Shown in pieces: positions 1 to 6,230 of a stretch of 10,081 bases of DNA. Numbering within the stretch: position 1 is the first letter of the stretch; every line of letters starts with the position of its first letter. The notes under the pieces were generated by a model that had not been told where the DNA came from, made no database searches, and saw only the letters and a list, made by a program, of their open reading frames with translations. A program made the translations under genes and the position numbers. The stretch is from an uncultured Oscillospiraceae bacterium (GTDB taxonomy: Bacteria > Bacillota > Clostridia > Oscillospirales > Oscillospiraceae): positions 1 to 10,081 of the forward strand of contig CAAGIT010000182.1 of assembly GCA_900769995.1 (NCBI GenBank), read 5' to 3'.

Positions 1-1
1 C

Positions 2-589
2 TATGCAATGAACCTGATGGCAACGAATGTCAAGGCTGTTGATGTCTGTGTTGCCCTGCTGAACTACGGTACTGCGGCGCAGAACTACTTTAACTATGAT
101 GTTGAGAATCCGGTCAATGCCGGTCTGACGGACGAGCAGAAAGCAACAGTCGTTCCCGAAGTCAGCGCTGATTGGACGACCGGCGGCACCGGCACCGGTA
201 CCGTCAGTCCGGCTGCTACGCTGAAGAGCAAGGTTAACCTGGCTATGACGTTCATCCTGCGCGACAGCCGGTTCCTGGGTGTTGAAGACAAGTCTGCGTT
301 TGTGATGGTCATTACGGACGAAAGCGGCAGCGAGGTTGCCCGCGTCAACGCGTCGGTTATGAGAGAAACGGCTTCTTTGATCGCGCTCAACGCAACGTAT
401 GACGACCTGCGTCCGGCGGATATGCGCACCACCTACAACTTCACCCTCTATATGGGCGATGTGGTTGCAAGTAAGACGCTGACCTGGAGCGTGGAAGCCT
501 ACGTCAAGAGCTGCCGCGGCACCGATGCGGAAGCGCTTGCCGATGCAATGCTCGTCTTCGGCGATGCTGCTGCTGCCTACCTCGGCTGA
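2..589 (+). CDS. C-terminal part of a large exported/surface protein (5' truncated)
   Basis: The reading frame is open to the left edge, so the start lies outside the window; an internal ATG at 8 has no ribosome binding site and is not taken as the start. About 195 residues are visible, ending in TGA at 587-589. They contain a segment resembling 'LLNYGTAAQNYFNY' followed by a beta-rich part with a 'LTWSVEAYVKS' stretch, and end in 'FGDAAAAYLG'. From memory, this layout (NYG.AAQ.YF, then TxSVExY, then YGD.A.AYL) is common at the C-terminus of big secreted proteins of Ruminococcaceae-type bacteria, often next to leucine-rich or Ig-like repeats. I know of no assigned function. No LPXTG or S-layer anchor is visible at the end. 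The fragment is rich in Ala, Thr and Val and seems more GC-rich than the phosphate genes. It ends 51 bases before the palindrome at 641-699. Confidence 0.75.
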   Translation, partial: YAMNLMATNVKAVDVCVALLNYGTAAQNYFNYDVENPVNAGLTDEQKATVVPEVSADWTTGGTGTGTVSPAATLKSKVNLAMTFILRDSRFLGVEDKSAFVMVITDESGSEVARVNASVMRETASLIALNATYDDLRPADMRTTYNFTLYMGDVVASKTLTWSVEAYVKSCRGTDAEALADAMLVFGDAAAAYLG

Positions 590-631
590 TCACTCCCGTT
601 AAACAAAGCCCAAATATACAAATAAGAGCGG

Positions 632-708
632 GCATATAATATCGTCCCCTTAGAGCAGGCACTCGATCATAGTTTTCGAGGCTGCGCTAAGGGGACGATG
701 ATTATGGC
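632..708. repeat. long imperfect palindrome / stem-loop between convergent genes
   Basis: Positions 641-653 (ATCGTCCCCTTAG) and 687-699 (CTAAGGGGACGAT) are a perfect 13-bp inverted repeat. Pairing continues inward with 655-658/682-685 and 662-666/676-680, leaving a 9-base loop. It continues outward with 636-640/701-705 past one bulged G at 700. About 27 pairs can form in total. It lies between the 3' ends of the surface-protein gene (589) and the minus-strand lipoprotein gene (764), where a bidirectional terminator would be expected. Neither side carries a U-tract, so a standard intrinsic terminator is not shown. A palindromic repeat element or a processed RNA structure is an alternative. Confidence 0.7.
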
Positions 709-763
709 AAGGGCAGCGGCAATCCGTTCCCATGCGTTCTGTTCTTTTTACCCTTTTCAAATT

Positions 764-2647
764 CTATCGATACAGCATTTCCTCCCACGCGGTGACCTCG
801 GGCCAGCCGTCCGTGTTGAAGCAGTCGCGGATACACTCGCTGTAATACGCCAGCTTATCGCGCAGATAGGGGTTGCTCTCATAAACGAAGTCACTGCCCA
901 GCATCGCCATCTCTACCATCGTAGCACGATCCTCCGTGGCGTAGCGGCAGGCATAGTCGTTGACAAAATAGCCCGAGTAGACGTAATCCCAAATACTGTC
1001 GGGCAGTTCCTGATAGGTTTGGGCATAGGTAAAGCCCTCCGGCAGGAGTTCGTTCCAGCCTTCTTCGCTGAACAGTGCGTCCTCTCTCAGCAAGGCATCC
1101 CATGCCAGTCTTTTGTCTGTCACATGGGTCAGCTCGTGATAAATATTGTTCTCACAAATCGTATAGACGTCCAGTACCACGGTGTAGCAATCCGCTTCCT
1201 CCGTCGCAATACCGGCATAAGAGCCGCTGTAGACGGACTCGTCGTCGGGATGCAGACCGCCGACAAGCTCAAAGTTGATGCTTTGGATGCTTCCGTATTT
1301 CAACTGCTCCATGTAGCCGTCGGGATATTTGGACAGGGCATTTTCCATCACGTCCAGTGCCATCGTGACATATTCCGTGTCATTGATCTCGTATGCGGAG
1401 AACAGATCGTACTTCAGCCTGCACTGATCCGCAATCAGAATATTGACATCGAAGCGTTCTCCAAGCTCCTTTGCACGCGCATAAAGTGCCGGCTTTGCGC
1501 TCGTGCCGCCCTGCTCCTGCTCCTTCTGCAGTGGGAAGTCCTCGCCGGAGGTCGGCGCAGCAATATCCCAGAACAGCAGCTTTCCGGAATGATACTCCTG
1601 TGCCCCGAACAGGAAGTAGCCGTTCCACTCATCGCTCCACACGATATCTTGTCCGATGTAAAACGCCTGCTCCTCGGGCACCTCGCAGCGGGAAATGAAG
1701 GTGCCGTCTGCCTCGTAAACTGACATACCAAGCCCGTCGGCATCCATCGCCAAAAGATGGCATTGGGGCAAAAGCAGGTCAAAGCGGTTTTCCTGCCACT
1801 GTGCTGTTTTTCTCTCGCCGTCAACGATGACATAATAGGTTCCCCATGCATGGCTGTCGCCAATCAGATAAACGCTGTCGGTAAACACCGCTGTGTTCAC
1901 GCCCGCGTCCACCGGCAGCCGCTCCAAAAGACCGTTTTGCAGGTTAAGACTTCTGCAAAGGTAGCGCTGGCTGATCAGGTCGGTATAGGACAGCACCAAA
2001 TGGCTTTCGGTCTGGTTGCAGACCGTCACATAGGTCGCATCCGCCAGGACTTCATCGGTGACTCCCGTGGCAAGGTCTCTCGCAGTCACACCGGTTTGCC
2101 AGTTGACCTGGTAGAGGGTTTTCAGATCGCTGCTCAGATACCAGGAATCCTCGCTTGCTTCCATGGTGTATCGGTCGATTTCGGTCAGGGTGTTGTCCAA
2201 AATGTACACCGTGCCATCGCAGGCATCGCAGATGCCGAGCTTGTCCGCAGCGGTCTGCACGGTCACAAAGCCGCTGTTTGCAAGCTCCCAGTCGCCCAAC
2301 AGCGCTCCGTTTTCCAAGGAGATCAGCTTGAATTCGGTATAGCAGCCGTCATTGACGTACACATCGGCCCAAAGCAGCAGTGCGTCATCGAAAATCTGCA
2401 TCTGTCCGGCGGTCATACTTTCAATCTCGGCATTGGGGATATAGCTCAGATTTCCAAGCTGACCGATGGGCACGGCACTCTCCATCAGCGTGGGTTCCTC
2501 AGGCGGTTCGGACGTTTCAGGTTCGGATGCTTCAGACGGTTCGGAAGAGGTGCTCGGTTCCGGTACGCTGCTGCCTCCGGAGCCTTCAACGATGCAGCCG
2601 GACAAGAGCATACACAGTATCAAAAGAACGGCAACGATGCGTTTCAT
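764..2647 (-). CDS. lipoprotein with beta-propeller-like region and C-terminal HExxH metallopeptidase-like domain
   Basis: The protein has 627 residues from the ATG at 2647. That start is chosen over a TTG one codon upstream because the AGAGGG site sits 7 bases before the ATG and only 4 before the TTG. A signal peptide with lipobox L-S-G-C ends at Cys18, so the mature protein is probably a lipid-anchored exported protein. A Ser/Glu/Pro-rich linker covers about residues 23-53. Residues about 65-365 hold repeated beta-strand units with 'DG' turns (for example around 145-160 and 300-320), like propeller blades; this is a judgement by eye. The C-terminal part contains HELTH at 504-508 (DNA 1124-1138), a zincin HExxH motif. 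It is followed by 'TEDRATMVE' at 571-579, which could supply a third zinc ligand (Glu572 or Glu579) as in gluzincins. Substrate unknown. It is transcribed divergently from the EamA gene. Peptidase activity is inferred; the domain could be an inactive sensor. Confidence 0.85.
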   Translation of the reverse strand: MKRIVAVLLILCMLLSGCIVEGSGGSSVPEPSTSSEPSEASEPETSEPPEEPTLMESAVPIGQLGNLSYIPNAEIESMTAGQMQIFDDALLLWADVYVNDGCYTEFKLISLENGALLGDWELANSGFVTVQTAADKLGICDACDGTVYILDNTLTEIDRYTMEASEDSWYLSSDLKTLYQVNWQTGVTARDLATGVTDEVLADATYVTVCNQTESHLVLSYTDLISQRYLCRSLNLQNGLLERLPVDAGVNTAVFTDSVYLIGDSHAWGTYYVIVDGERKTAQWQENRFDLLLPQCHLLAMDADGLGMSVYEADGTFISRCEVPEEQAFYIGQDIVWSDEWNGYFLFGAQEYHSGKLLFWDIAAPTSGEDFPLQKEQEQGGTSAKPALYARAKELGERFDVNILIADQCRLKYDLFSAYEINDTEYVTMALDVMENALSKYPDGYMEQLKYGSIQSINFELVGGLHPDDESVYSGSYAGIATEEADCYTVVLDVYTICENNIYHELTHVTDKRLAWDALLREDALFSEEGWNELLPEGFTYAQTYQELPDSIWDYVYSGYFVNDYACRYATEDRATMVEMAMLGSDFVYESNPYLRDKLAYYSECIRDCFNTDGWPEVTAWEEMLYR

Positions 2648-2682
2648 CAATCATCCCTCTTTCTGCCTTTGTGATGTTTGAT

Positions 2683-2710
2683 ACTATAGCATAAAATCGA
2701 AATTTTTCAA
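2683..2710 (-). promoter_or_regulatory. sigma-A promoter of the lipoprotein gene
   Basis: Read on the minus strand, TTGAAA (2710-2705) is followed after 16 bases by TATAGT (2688-2683). This places a start of transcription near 2676, about 29 bases before the ATG at 2647, with the AGAGGG ribosome binding site in between. Motif match only. Confidence 0.6.
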
Positions 2711-2791
2711 CAAAAATGGGATTCTTTTTTGAACACAGGCGTTTATCAAACGATTCTCTATTGACTTTCGAAGAAAAAGCTCCGTGCATTG

Positions 2792-2820
2792 TTGTTTTTT
2801 TAACAGGGCGGTAGTATAAT
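2792..2820 (+). promoter_or_regulatory. sigma-A promoter of the EamA transporter gene
   Basis: TTGTTT (2792-2797), a 17-base spacer and a perfect TATAAT (2815-2820) lie 43 bases before the transporter start. The -35 matches only in its TTG, so strength may depend on the T-rich context or on an activator. The promoter faces away from the lipoprotein promoter at 2683-2710, and the two -35 elements are about 80 bases apart. Confidence 0.55.
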
Positions 2821-2862
2821 GAGTTCAACCGGTCGAATTATCTTGCAAAGGAGAATGGATTT

Positions 2863-3276
2863 ATGTGGGCTGTTTTTGCGATTCTGTCTGCGGTGTTTGC
2901 TGCGCTTACCTCGATACTCGCAAAAGTCGGAATCAACGGGGTCAATTCCAATCTTGCAACGGCGATCCGAACCGTTGTGGTCGTACTTATGGCTTGGGGC
3001 ATGGTGTTCCTGACGCACGCGCAGAGCGGGCTGCAGGACATCAGCAGAAAAAGCTGGATATTTTTGATTCTATCCGGCATCGCGACCGGCGTGTCATGGC
3101 TTTGCTATTATAAAGCCTTGCAGATGGGAAACGCCTCAAAGGTCGTGCCCATTGATAAGCTGAGCGTGGTCCTGACCTTAATTTTAGCCTTTGTATTTTT
3201 ACACGAGGAATTCACCGCCAAATCGGTGATCGGCTGCGTCCTGATCGGAGCCGGAACGCTGTTGATGGTGCTGTAA
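2863..3276 (+). CDS. half-size EamA/DMT-superfamily membrane transporter
   Basis: The protein has 137 residues. The ATG at 2863 follows AAAGGAG (2847-2853) with a 9-base spacer. It is almost wholly hydrophobic, with five likely membrane helices at about residues 2-22, 31-50, 66-86, 94-113 and 119-137. The stretch 'SWLCYYKALQMGNAS' followed by 'VVPIDKLSVVLTLILAFVFLHE' is the classic second half of an EamA domain. Full-size EamA transporters have two such domains (about 280-300 residues); this is a single-domain form, a known size class that probably works as a dimer. The transported compound cannot be told from sequence; relatives move drugs, amino acids or metabolites. The gene seems to be transcribed alone, with its own promoter. 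No canonical intrinsic terminator is visible directly after it. Confidence 0.88.
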   Translation: MWAVFAILSAVFAALTSILAKVGINGVNSNLATAIRTVVVVLMAWGMVFLTHAQSGLQDISRKSWIFLILSGIATGVSWLCYYKALQMGNASKVVPIDKLSVVLTLILAFVFLHEEFTAKSVIGCVLIGAGTLLMVL

Positions 3277-3308
3277 ACGTGTGCTTGGAAATTTATGGAG
3301 GAGAAATC

Positions 3309-3377
3309 GTGTTAACGCAGGTGAGCTGTCGGGGCGAGACTGAGGACGGCTGTATTCTTTTTCGTTTCACACTGTGA
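3309..3377 (+). CDS. possible 22-residue small protein or gene remnant
   Basis: A GTG at 3309 is preceded by a strong GGAGGAG site (3297-3303) with suitable spacing and opens a 22-codon frame to TGA at 3375-3377. The peptide begins MLTQVSCRGE and has Cys at positions 7 and 15. It starts 32 bases after the EamA stop and ends just before the palindrome at 3383-3405. The ribosome binding site is the only real support. The product matches nothing I know. It may be a true small protein, the remains of a longer gene, or chance. Confidence 0.22.
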   Translation: MLTQVSCRGETEDGCILFRFTL

Positions 3378-3382
3378 GCCAT

Positions 3383-3405
3383 CGGTGCGCATTGACAATG
3401 CACCG
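3383..3405. promoter_or_regulatory. palindrome overlapping a -35 box, candidate operator
   Basis: GCATTG-A-CAATGC (3389-3401) is a perfect 6-1-6 palindrome. It is flanked by CGGT (3383-3386) and ACCG (3402-3405), which pair if two extra bases on the left are looped out. It completely contains the -35 hexamer at 3392-3397, so a protein bound here would block the promoter. No regulator gene of an obvious matching family is in the window. It could also be the stem of an RNA hairpin at the end of the EamA transcript, but no U-tract follows. Confidence 0.4.
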
Positions 3406-3420
3406 CCGATAGATTATAAT
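3392..3420 (+). promoter_or_regulatory. perfect-consensus sigma-A promoter
   Basis: TTGACA (3392-3397), exactly 17 bases, then TATAAT (3415-3420). Both hexamers and the spacing match the ideal vegetative promoter, which is rare in genomes. Expected start of transcription is at about 3426-3428. The first thing downstream is not a convincing gene but a segment of about 120 nt closed by the intrinsic terminator at 3512-3548. Readthrough would reach pstS. Confidence 0.75.
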
Positions 3421-3426
3421 CGTCAA

Positions 3427-3548
3427 AAAATGTCAGGAAGGAGGCTTTCGGCGGTGGCAAGAAAATTCATCAGCTGTAACAGCAAAGCTCACCCTATATA
3501 TGAAAGAATACGGTGCAGTCCCGTCAAACGGGGCTGCACCTTTTCTTT
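3427..3548 (+). ncRNA. candidate small RNA or leader/attenuator upstream of pstS
   Basis: The unit is bounded by the consensus promoter at 3392-3420 and the terminator at 3512-3548, giving a predicted transcript of about 120 nt. Inside it are a purine-rich AGGAAGGAGG (3435-3444), a small hairpin GCTG-TAA-CAGC (3473-3483), and GGTG (3453-3456) able to pair with CACC (3490-3493) around that hairpin. I do not recognise a known riboswitch or sRNA family. A GTG at 3454 is well spaced from the AGGAGG, but its frame runs through the terminator into pstS, so a protein product is unlikely. It may be an independent sRNA or an attenuated leader of the phosphate operon. Confidence 0.4.
3512..3548 (+). 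terminator. strong intrinsic (Rho-independent) terminator
   Basis: GGTGCAGTCCCG (3512-3523) pairs with CGGGGCTGCACC (3529-3540) over 12 base pairs, one of them G-U, around a TCAAA loop. It is followed directly by TTTTCTTT (3541-3548). It ends the short transcript from the 3392-3420 promoter and separates it from the pstS promoter region. Confidence 0.9.
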
Positions 3549-3564
3549 GCAGGCAGGCACAAAC

Positions 3565-3620
3565 TTTTACTTCGATTTTACAGCGGGCAGGTTACTGATT
3601 TTACACCGCGCAGGTACAAT
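3565..3620 (+). promoter_or_regulatory. pstS promoter with Pho-box-like direct repeats
   Basis: TACAAT (3615-3620) is a good -10 placed 30 bases before the pstS ATG, but the -35 position (TTACTG, 3592-3597) is poor, as in activator-dependent promoters. In its place are direct repeats: TTTTAC at 3565, 3576 and 3599, the first two exactly 11 bases apart. Two 16-base units at 3576-3591 and 3599-3614 are identical at 14 of 16 positions (TTTTACA.CG.GCAGG). PhoB/PhoP-type regulators bind direct repeats with about 11-base spacing near -35, and such a regulator is encoded in this operon. Binding is inferred. Confidence 0.6.
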
Positions 3621-3649
3621 ACAGATAAAGCTTGAAAGGAGTTTGAATT

Positions 3650-4471
3650 ATGAAAGCAAAAAACTTATTCGGAAGAATTCTGACTTTGGGAACAGCAGTT
3701 GTCCTGCTTGTGACACTGCTTGCCGGCTGCGGCGGTGAGGAAAAGAAGGTAGCCACAGACGGCTCAACCTCGATGGAAAAGGTGATCGGGGCGTTGGGCG
3801 AAGCCTTTGAGAGCAAAAACAGCGGTGTGACCTTTACTTACAATCCGACCGGCTCCGGCACAGGCATTACCGCAGTTGCGGAGGGCAGATGCGACATTGG
3901 TCTTTCCAGCCGAGCACTCAAGGACGAAGAAATCGCCAAGGGCTTGAAGGGTACGGTTTTAGCCTATGACGGGATCGCCGTGATCGTGAACAATGAAAAT
4001 CCCGTGGCCGACCTTTCCGTTGAAACCATCGCCAAAATCTACACCGGCGAAATTACAAACTGGAAGGATGTCGGCGGCAGAGATGCCGAAATCGTTCTGA
4101 TTGGCCGCGAAGCAAACAGCGGTACACGCGACGGCTTCGAGTCCGTCGTCGGTGTGGAAGATGCGTGCAAATACCGTCAGGAGCTTACGGCTACCGGCGA
4201 CGTGATCTCCGCCGTTGCCGGAAATCCCAACGCGATCGGTTATGCCTCCGTTGCATCGGTGAAGGATACGGTCAAGGTGCTTTGTGTGGAGGGTGTCACT
4301 CCGAGCGAGGCCACCATCAAGGACGGTACATACAAAATCCAAAGGCCGTTCGTGCTGGTTACGAAAGCAGATACTGCACTTTCCGAGACAGCGCAAGCCT
4401 TCTTTGACTTCTGCTTCTCCGAAGAAGCAAAGGCAATCATCACCAAGGCAGGCGTAGTGCCCGCCAACTAA
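3650..4471 (+). CDS. pstS: phosphate ABC transporter substrate-binding lipoprotein PstS
   Basis: The protein has 273 residues. The ATG at 3650 follows AAAGGAG (3635-3641) with an 8-base spacer. It captures inorganic phosphate outside the membrane and delivers it to PstC/PstA. The signal peptide ends with lipobox L24-A-G-C27, so it is lipid-anchored. Phosphate-binding signatures are present in the usual order: 'DGSTSM' at 37-42, 'GSGTGI' at 68-73, 'CDIGLSSR' at 81-88 with the conserved Asp82, and 'REANSGTR' at 153-160. 'NAIGYAS' follows nearer the C-terminus. The length fits the compact Gram-positive form of the family. It is the first gene of the operon, 15 bases before pstC, and is probably induced by low phosphate through the repeats upstream. 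Confidence 0.96.
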   Translation: MKAKNLFGRILTLGTAVVLLVTLLAGCGGEEKKVATDGSTSMEKVIGALGEAFESKNSGVTFTYNPTGSGTGITAVAEGRCDIGLSSRALKDEEIAKGLKGTVLAYDGIAVIVNNENPVADLSVETIAKIYTGEITNWKDVGGRDAEIVLIGREANSGTRDGFESVVGVEDACKYRQELTATGDVISAVAGNPNAIGYASVASVKDTVKVLCVEGVTPSEATIKDGTYKIQRPFVLVTKADTALSETAQAFFDFCFSEEAKAIITKAGVVPAN

Positions 4472-4486
4472 ACGCGGAGATCCAAT

Positions 4487-5362
4487 ATGAGAAGCAAAGC
4501 AAAACTGATGGAACGCACGGTGCACGGCATATTCCTTGTTTTAGGGCTGATTACCGTTGCCGCCGTTCTGCTGATCAGCATTTATCTTATCATATCCGGC
4601 ATACCGGCAATCAAGGAGATCGGGCTGGCAGAGTTCCTGTTTAGGGATCAATGGACGCCTACGGGTGAGCATCCGCAGTTCGGGATTCTGCCGTTTATCC
4701 TGACGAGCGTTTACGGAACGGCAGGAGCGATTCTCATCGGCACACCCATCGGCTTTTTCACTGCCGTATATCTTTCCAAAATGGCAAACGCAAAGGTGAA
4801 AAGCATCGTCAGCTCGGCAGTCAGTCTGCTTGCCGGTATTCCGTCTGTTGTTTACGGCCTTGTTGGTATGCTCGTGCTTGTGCCGGCTGTTCGGGAGCTG
4901 TTTCACATTCCCGACGGTGCAAGCCTTTTCTCCGCCATCCTCGTCTTGAGCGTGATGATATTGCCGTCCATTATCAAGGTGTCATTAACGGCGCTGGAAG
5001 CAGTGCCCAAGGAATATGAGGAAGGCTCTCTCGCGCTCGGTGCAACGCCCGTGGAAACCTATTTTAAGGTATCTGTTCCTGCGGCGAAGAGCGGTATCGC
5101 TGCCGCTGTGGTGCTCGGCGTCGGCAGAGCCATCGGTGAAGCCATGGCGGTGATTATGGTTTCGGGCAATGTTGCCAATATGCCGAAGCTGTTTGAAAGC
5201 GTGCGGTTTCTGACGACCGCGGTTTCCAGCGAAATGGCCTATGCCGCAGACGGCAGCCTGCACCGTGAGGCTCTGTTTTCCATTGCGCTCATCCTGTTCC
5301 TCTTTATCATGCTGATCAACGCAACACTCAACTTCTTTTTGAAGAAAAACAAGGAGGGGTAA
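4487..5362 (+). CDS. pstC: phosphate ABC transporter permease PstC
   Basis: The protein has 291 residues. The ATG at 4487 follows GGAG (4476-4479) with a 7-base spacer. It is an integral membrane subunit that forms the phosphate channel with PstA. Six membrane helices are likely, at about residues 11-38, 68-94, 108-136, 147-165, 202-226 and 262-285. The ABC permease coupling (EAA) loop is seen as 'EYEEGSLALGATPVE' at about 176-190, followed by 'GRAIGEAMAV' at 213-222, typical of PstC. 'AGIPSVVYGLVG' (116-127) is a shared Pst permease motif that recurs in the pstA product. The AAGGAGG ribosome binding site of pstA lies within the last codons of this gene, so the two are probably translationally coupled. 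Confidence 0.96.
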   Translation: MRSKAKLMERTVHGIFLVLGLITVAAVLLISIYLIISGIPAIKEIGLAEFLFRDQWTPTGEHPQFGILPFILTSVYGTAGAILIGTPIGFFTAVYLSKMANAKVKSIVSSAVSLLAGIPSVVYGLVGMLVLVPAVRELFHIPDGASLFSAILVLSVMILPSIIKVSLTALEAVPKEYEEGSLALGATPVETYFKVSVPAAKSGIAAAVVLGVGRAIGEAMAVIMVSGNVANMPKLFESVRFLTTAVSSEMAYAADGSLHREALFSIALILFLFIMLINATLNFFLKKNKEG

Positions 5363-5363
5363 T

Positions 5364-6230
5364 ATGCTCGGAAAAGTGTCAAAAAAGAGAAAGGCAAATA
5401 TTGCCCTCCTGAACGGCTTGATGTATTTGTCGGCAGGGCTCACGGTCGCACTGGTGCTGTTCCTTATCCTCTATGTTTTAGCAAAAGGACTTCCGAATAT
5501 CACCTGGGAGCTGCTCTCCTCCAAGCCGAGCTACCTTGCCGAAAAAATCGGAATTTTGCCCGACATATTGAACACAGTATATATCATACTTGCTACACTC
5601 GTTATCGTACTTCCCCTCGGTGTCGGCGCGGCGGTGTATCTGACGGAATACGCCAAAAATCAAAAGCTGGTTGCCGCCATTGAATTTGCGGCGGAAACGC
5701 TCTCGGGTATTCCGTCCATTATCTATGGTCTTGTGGGGATGCTGTTCTTCTGCCAGTTTTTAGGGCTTGGCACATCGCTGATTGCCGGTGCTTTGACGCT
5801 TGTAATTATGAATTTGCCGACCGTGATGCGAACCACACAGGAGAGCCTGAAAACCGTTCCGAGGGGCTACAAGGAAGGTGCTTTTGGCTTAGGTGCCGGC
5901 AAATGGCGCGTCATTCGCACCATTGTACTGCCCGAGTGTGTGGACGGGATCGTTACGGGCTGCATTTTGTCGGTTGGAAGAATTTTGGGAGAATCGGCGG
6001 CACTGCTCTTTACCGCAGGCTTTGCCCATGCGCTCAATGGCGTATTGGAGGGAATGACAAGCTCGGGAGCAACCTTGACCGTTGCGCTTTATGTATATGC
6101 CAAGGAACAGGGAGAGTTTGAAATCGCGTTTGCCATTGCCGCAATTCTGATGATTTTAACCCTTATCATCAATCTTTCTGCCGATCTTGCCGGCAGGTAT
6201 TTCATGAAAAGGAGAAACAAATGCGTATAA
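5364..6230 (+). CDS. pstA: phosphate ABC transporter permease PstA
   Basis: The protein has 288 residues. The ATG at 5364 lies one base after the pstC stop, with AAGGAGG at 5351-5357 inside pstC. It is the second channel subunit. Likely membrane helices are at about 13-39, 64-94, 106-131, 139-158, 190-218 and 242-270. The segment 'SGIPSIIYGLVGM' (114-126) and the coupling loop 'GYKEGAFGLGAGKW' (168-181) followed by 'GRILGESAALLF' (205-216) identify the family and set it apart from PstC. The 3' end overlaps pstB by 10 bases. That overlap and the ribosome binding site of pstB inside the last pstA codons suggest matched production of the two proteins. Confidence 0.96.
   Translation: MLGKVSKKRKANIALLNGLMYLSAGLTVALVLFLILYVLAKGLPNITWELLSSKPSYLAEKIGILPDILNTVYIILATLVIVLPLGVGAAVYLTEYAKNQKLVAAIEFAAETLSGIPSIIYGLVGMLFFCQFLGLGTSLIAGALTLVIMNLPTVMRTTQESLKTVPRGYKEGAFGLGAGKWRVIRTIVLPECVDGIVTGCILSVGRILGESAALLFTAGFAHALNGVLEGMTSSGATLTVALYVYAKEQGEFEIAFAIAAILMILTLIINLSADLAGRYFMKRRNKCV

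Noticed and set aside
698..1723. Long plus-strand open frame opposite the lipoprotein gene, and a second one at 1757-2674
   Set aside because: Both are mirror frames of the minus-strand gene, which has a signal peptide, promoter, ribosome binding site and zincin motif. The plus-strand products have no coherent domain and no ribosome binding site.
2648..2650. TTG as the start of the lipoprotein gene, one codon before the ATG
   Set aside because: The AGAGGG site is only 4 bases from the TTG but 7 from the ATG, and ATG is the stronger start codon.
2761..2766. TTGACT as a -35 box before the EamA gene
   Set aside because: No -10 element lies 16-18 bases downstream; the TATAAT at 2815 is too far away and pairs better with TTGTTT at 2792.
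2798..2820. Resemblance of the EamA promoter (TTTTAACAGGGCGG then TATAAT) to the pstS repeat units
   Set aside because: The match needs several gaps and there is only one unit, with no second repeat at 11 or 22-23 bases. It is not enough to claim phosphate control.
3413..3598. Second open frame across the candidate small RNA, with an ATG at 3500
   Set aside because: The ATG has no ribosome binding site and the frame crosses the terminator stem.
3385..3738. Plus-strand open frame of 117 codons before pstS
   Set aside because: It runs through the 3512-3548 terminator and the pstS promoter and overlaps pstS out of frame. Its Cys- and Arg-rich product looks like noncoding sequence.
3959..4525. 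Minus-strand frame of 188 codons opposite pstS, and similar ones opposite pstC, phoU, the regulator and phoR
   Set aside because: All lie antisense to genes with complete family motifs and have no independent start signals or recognisable products.
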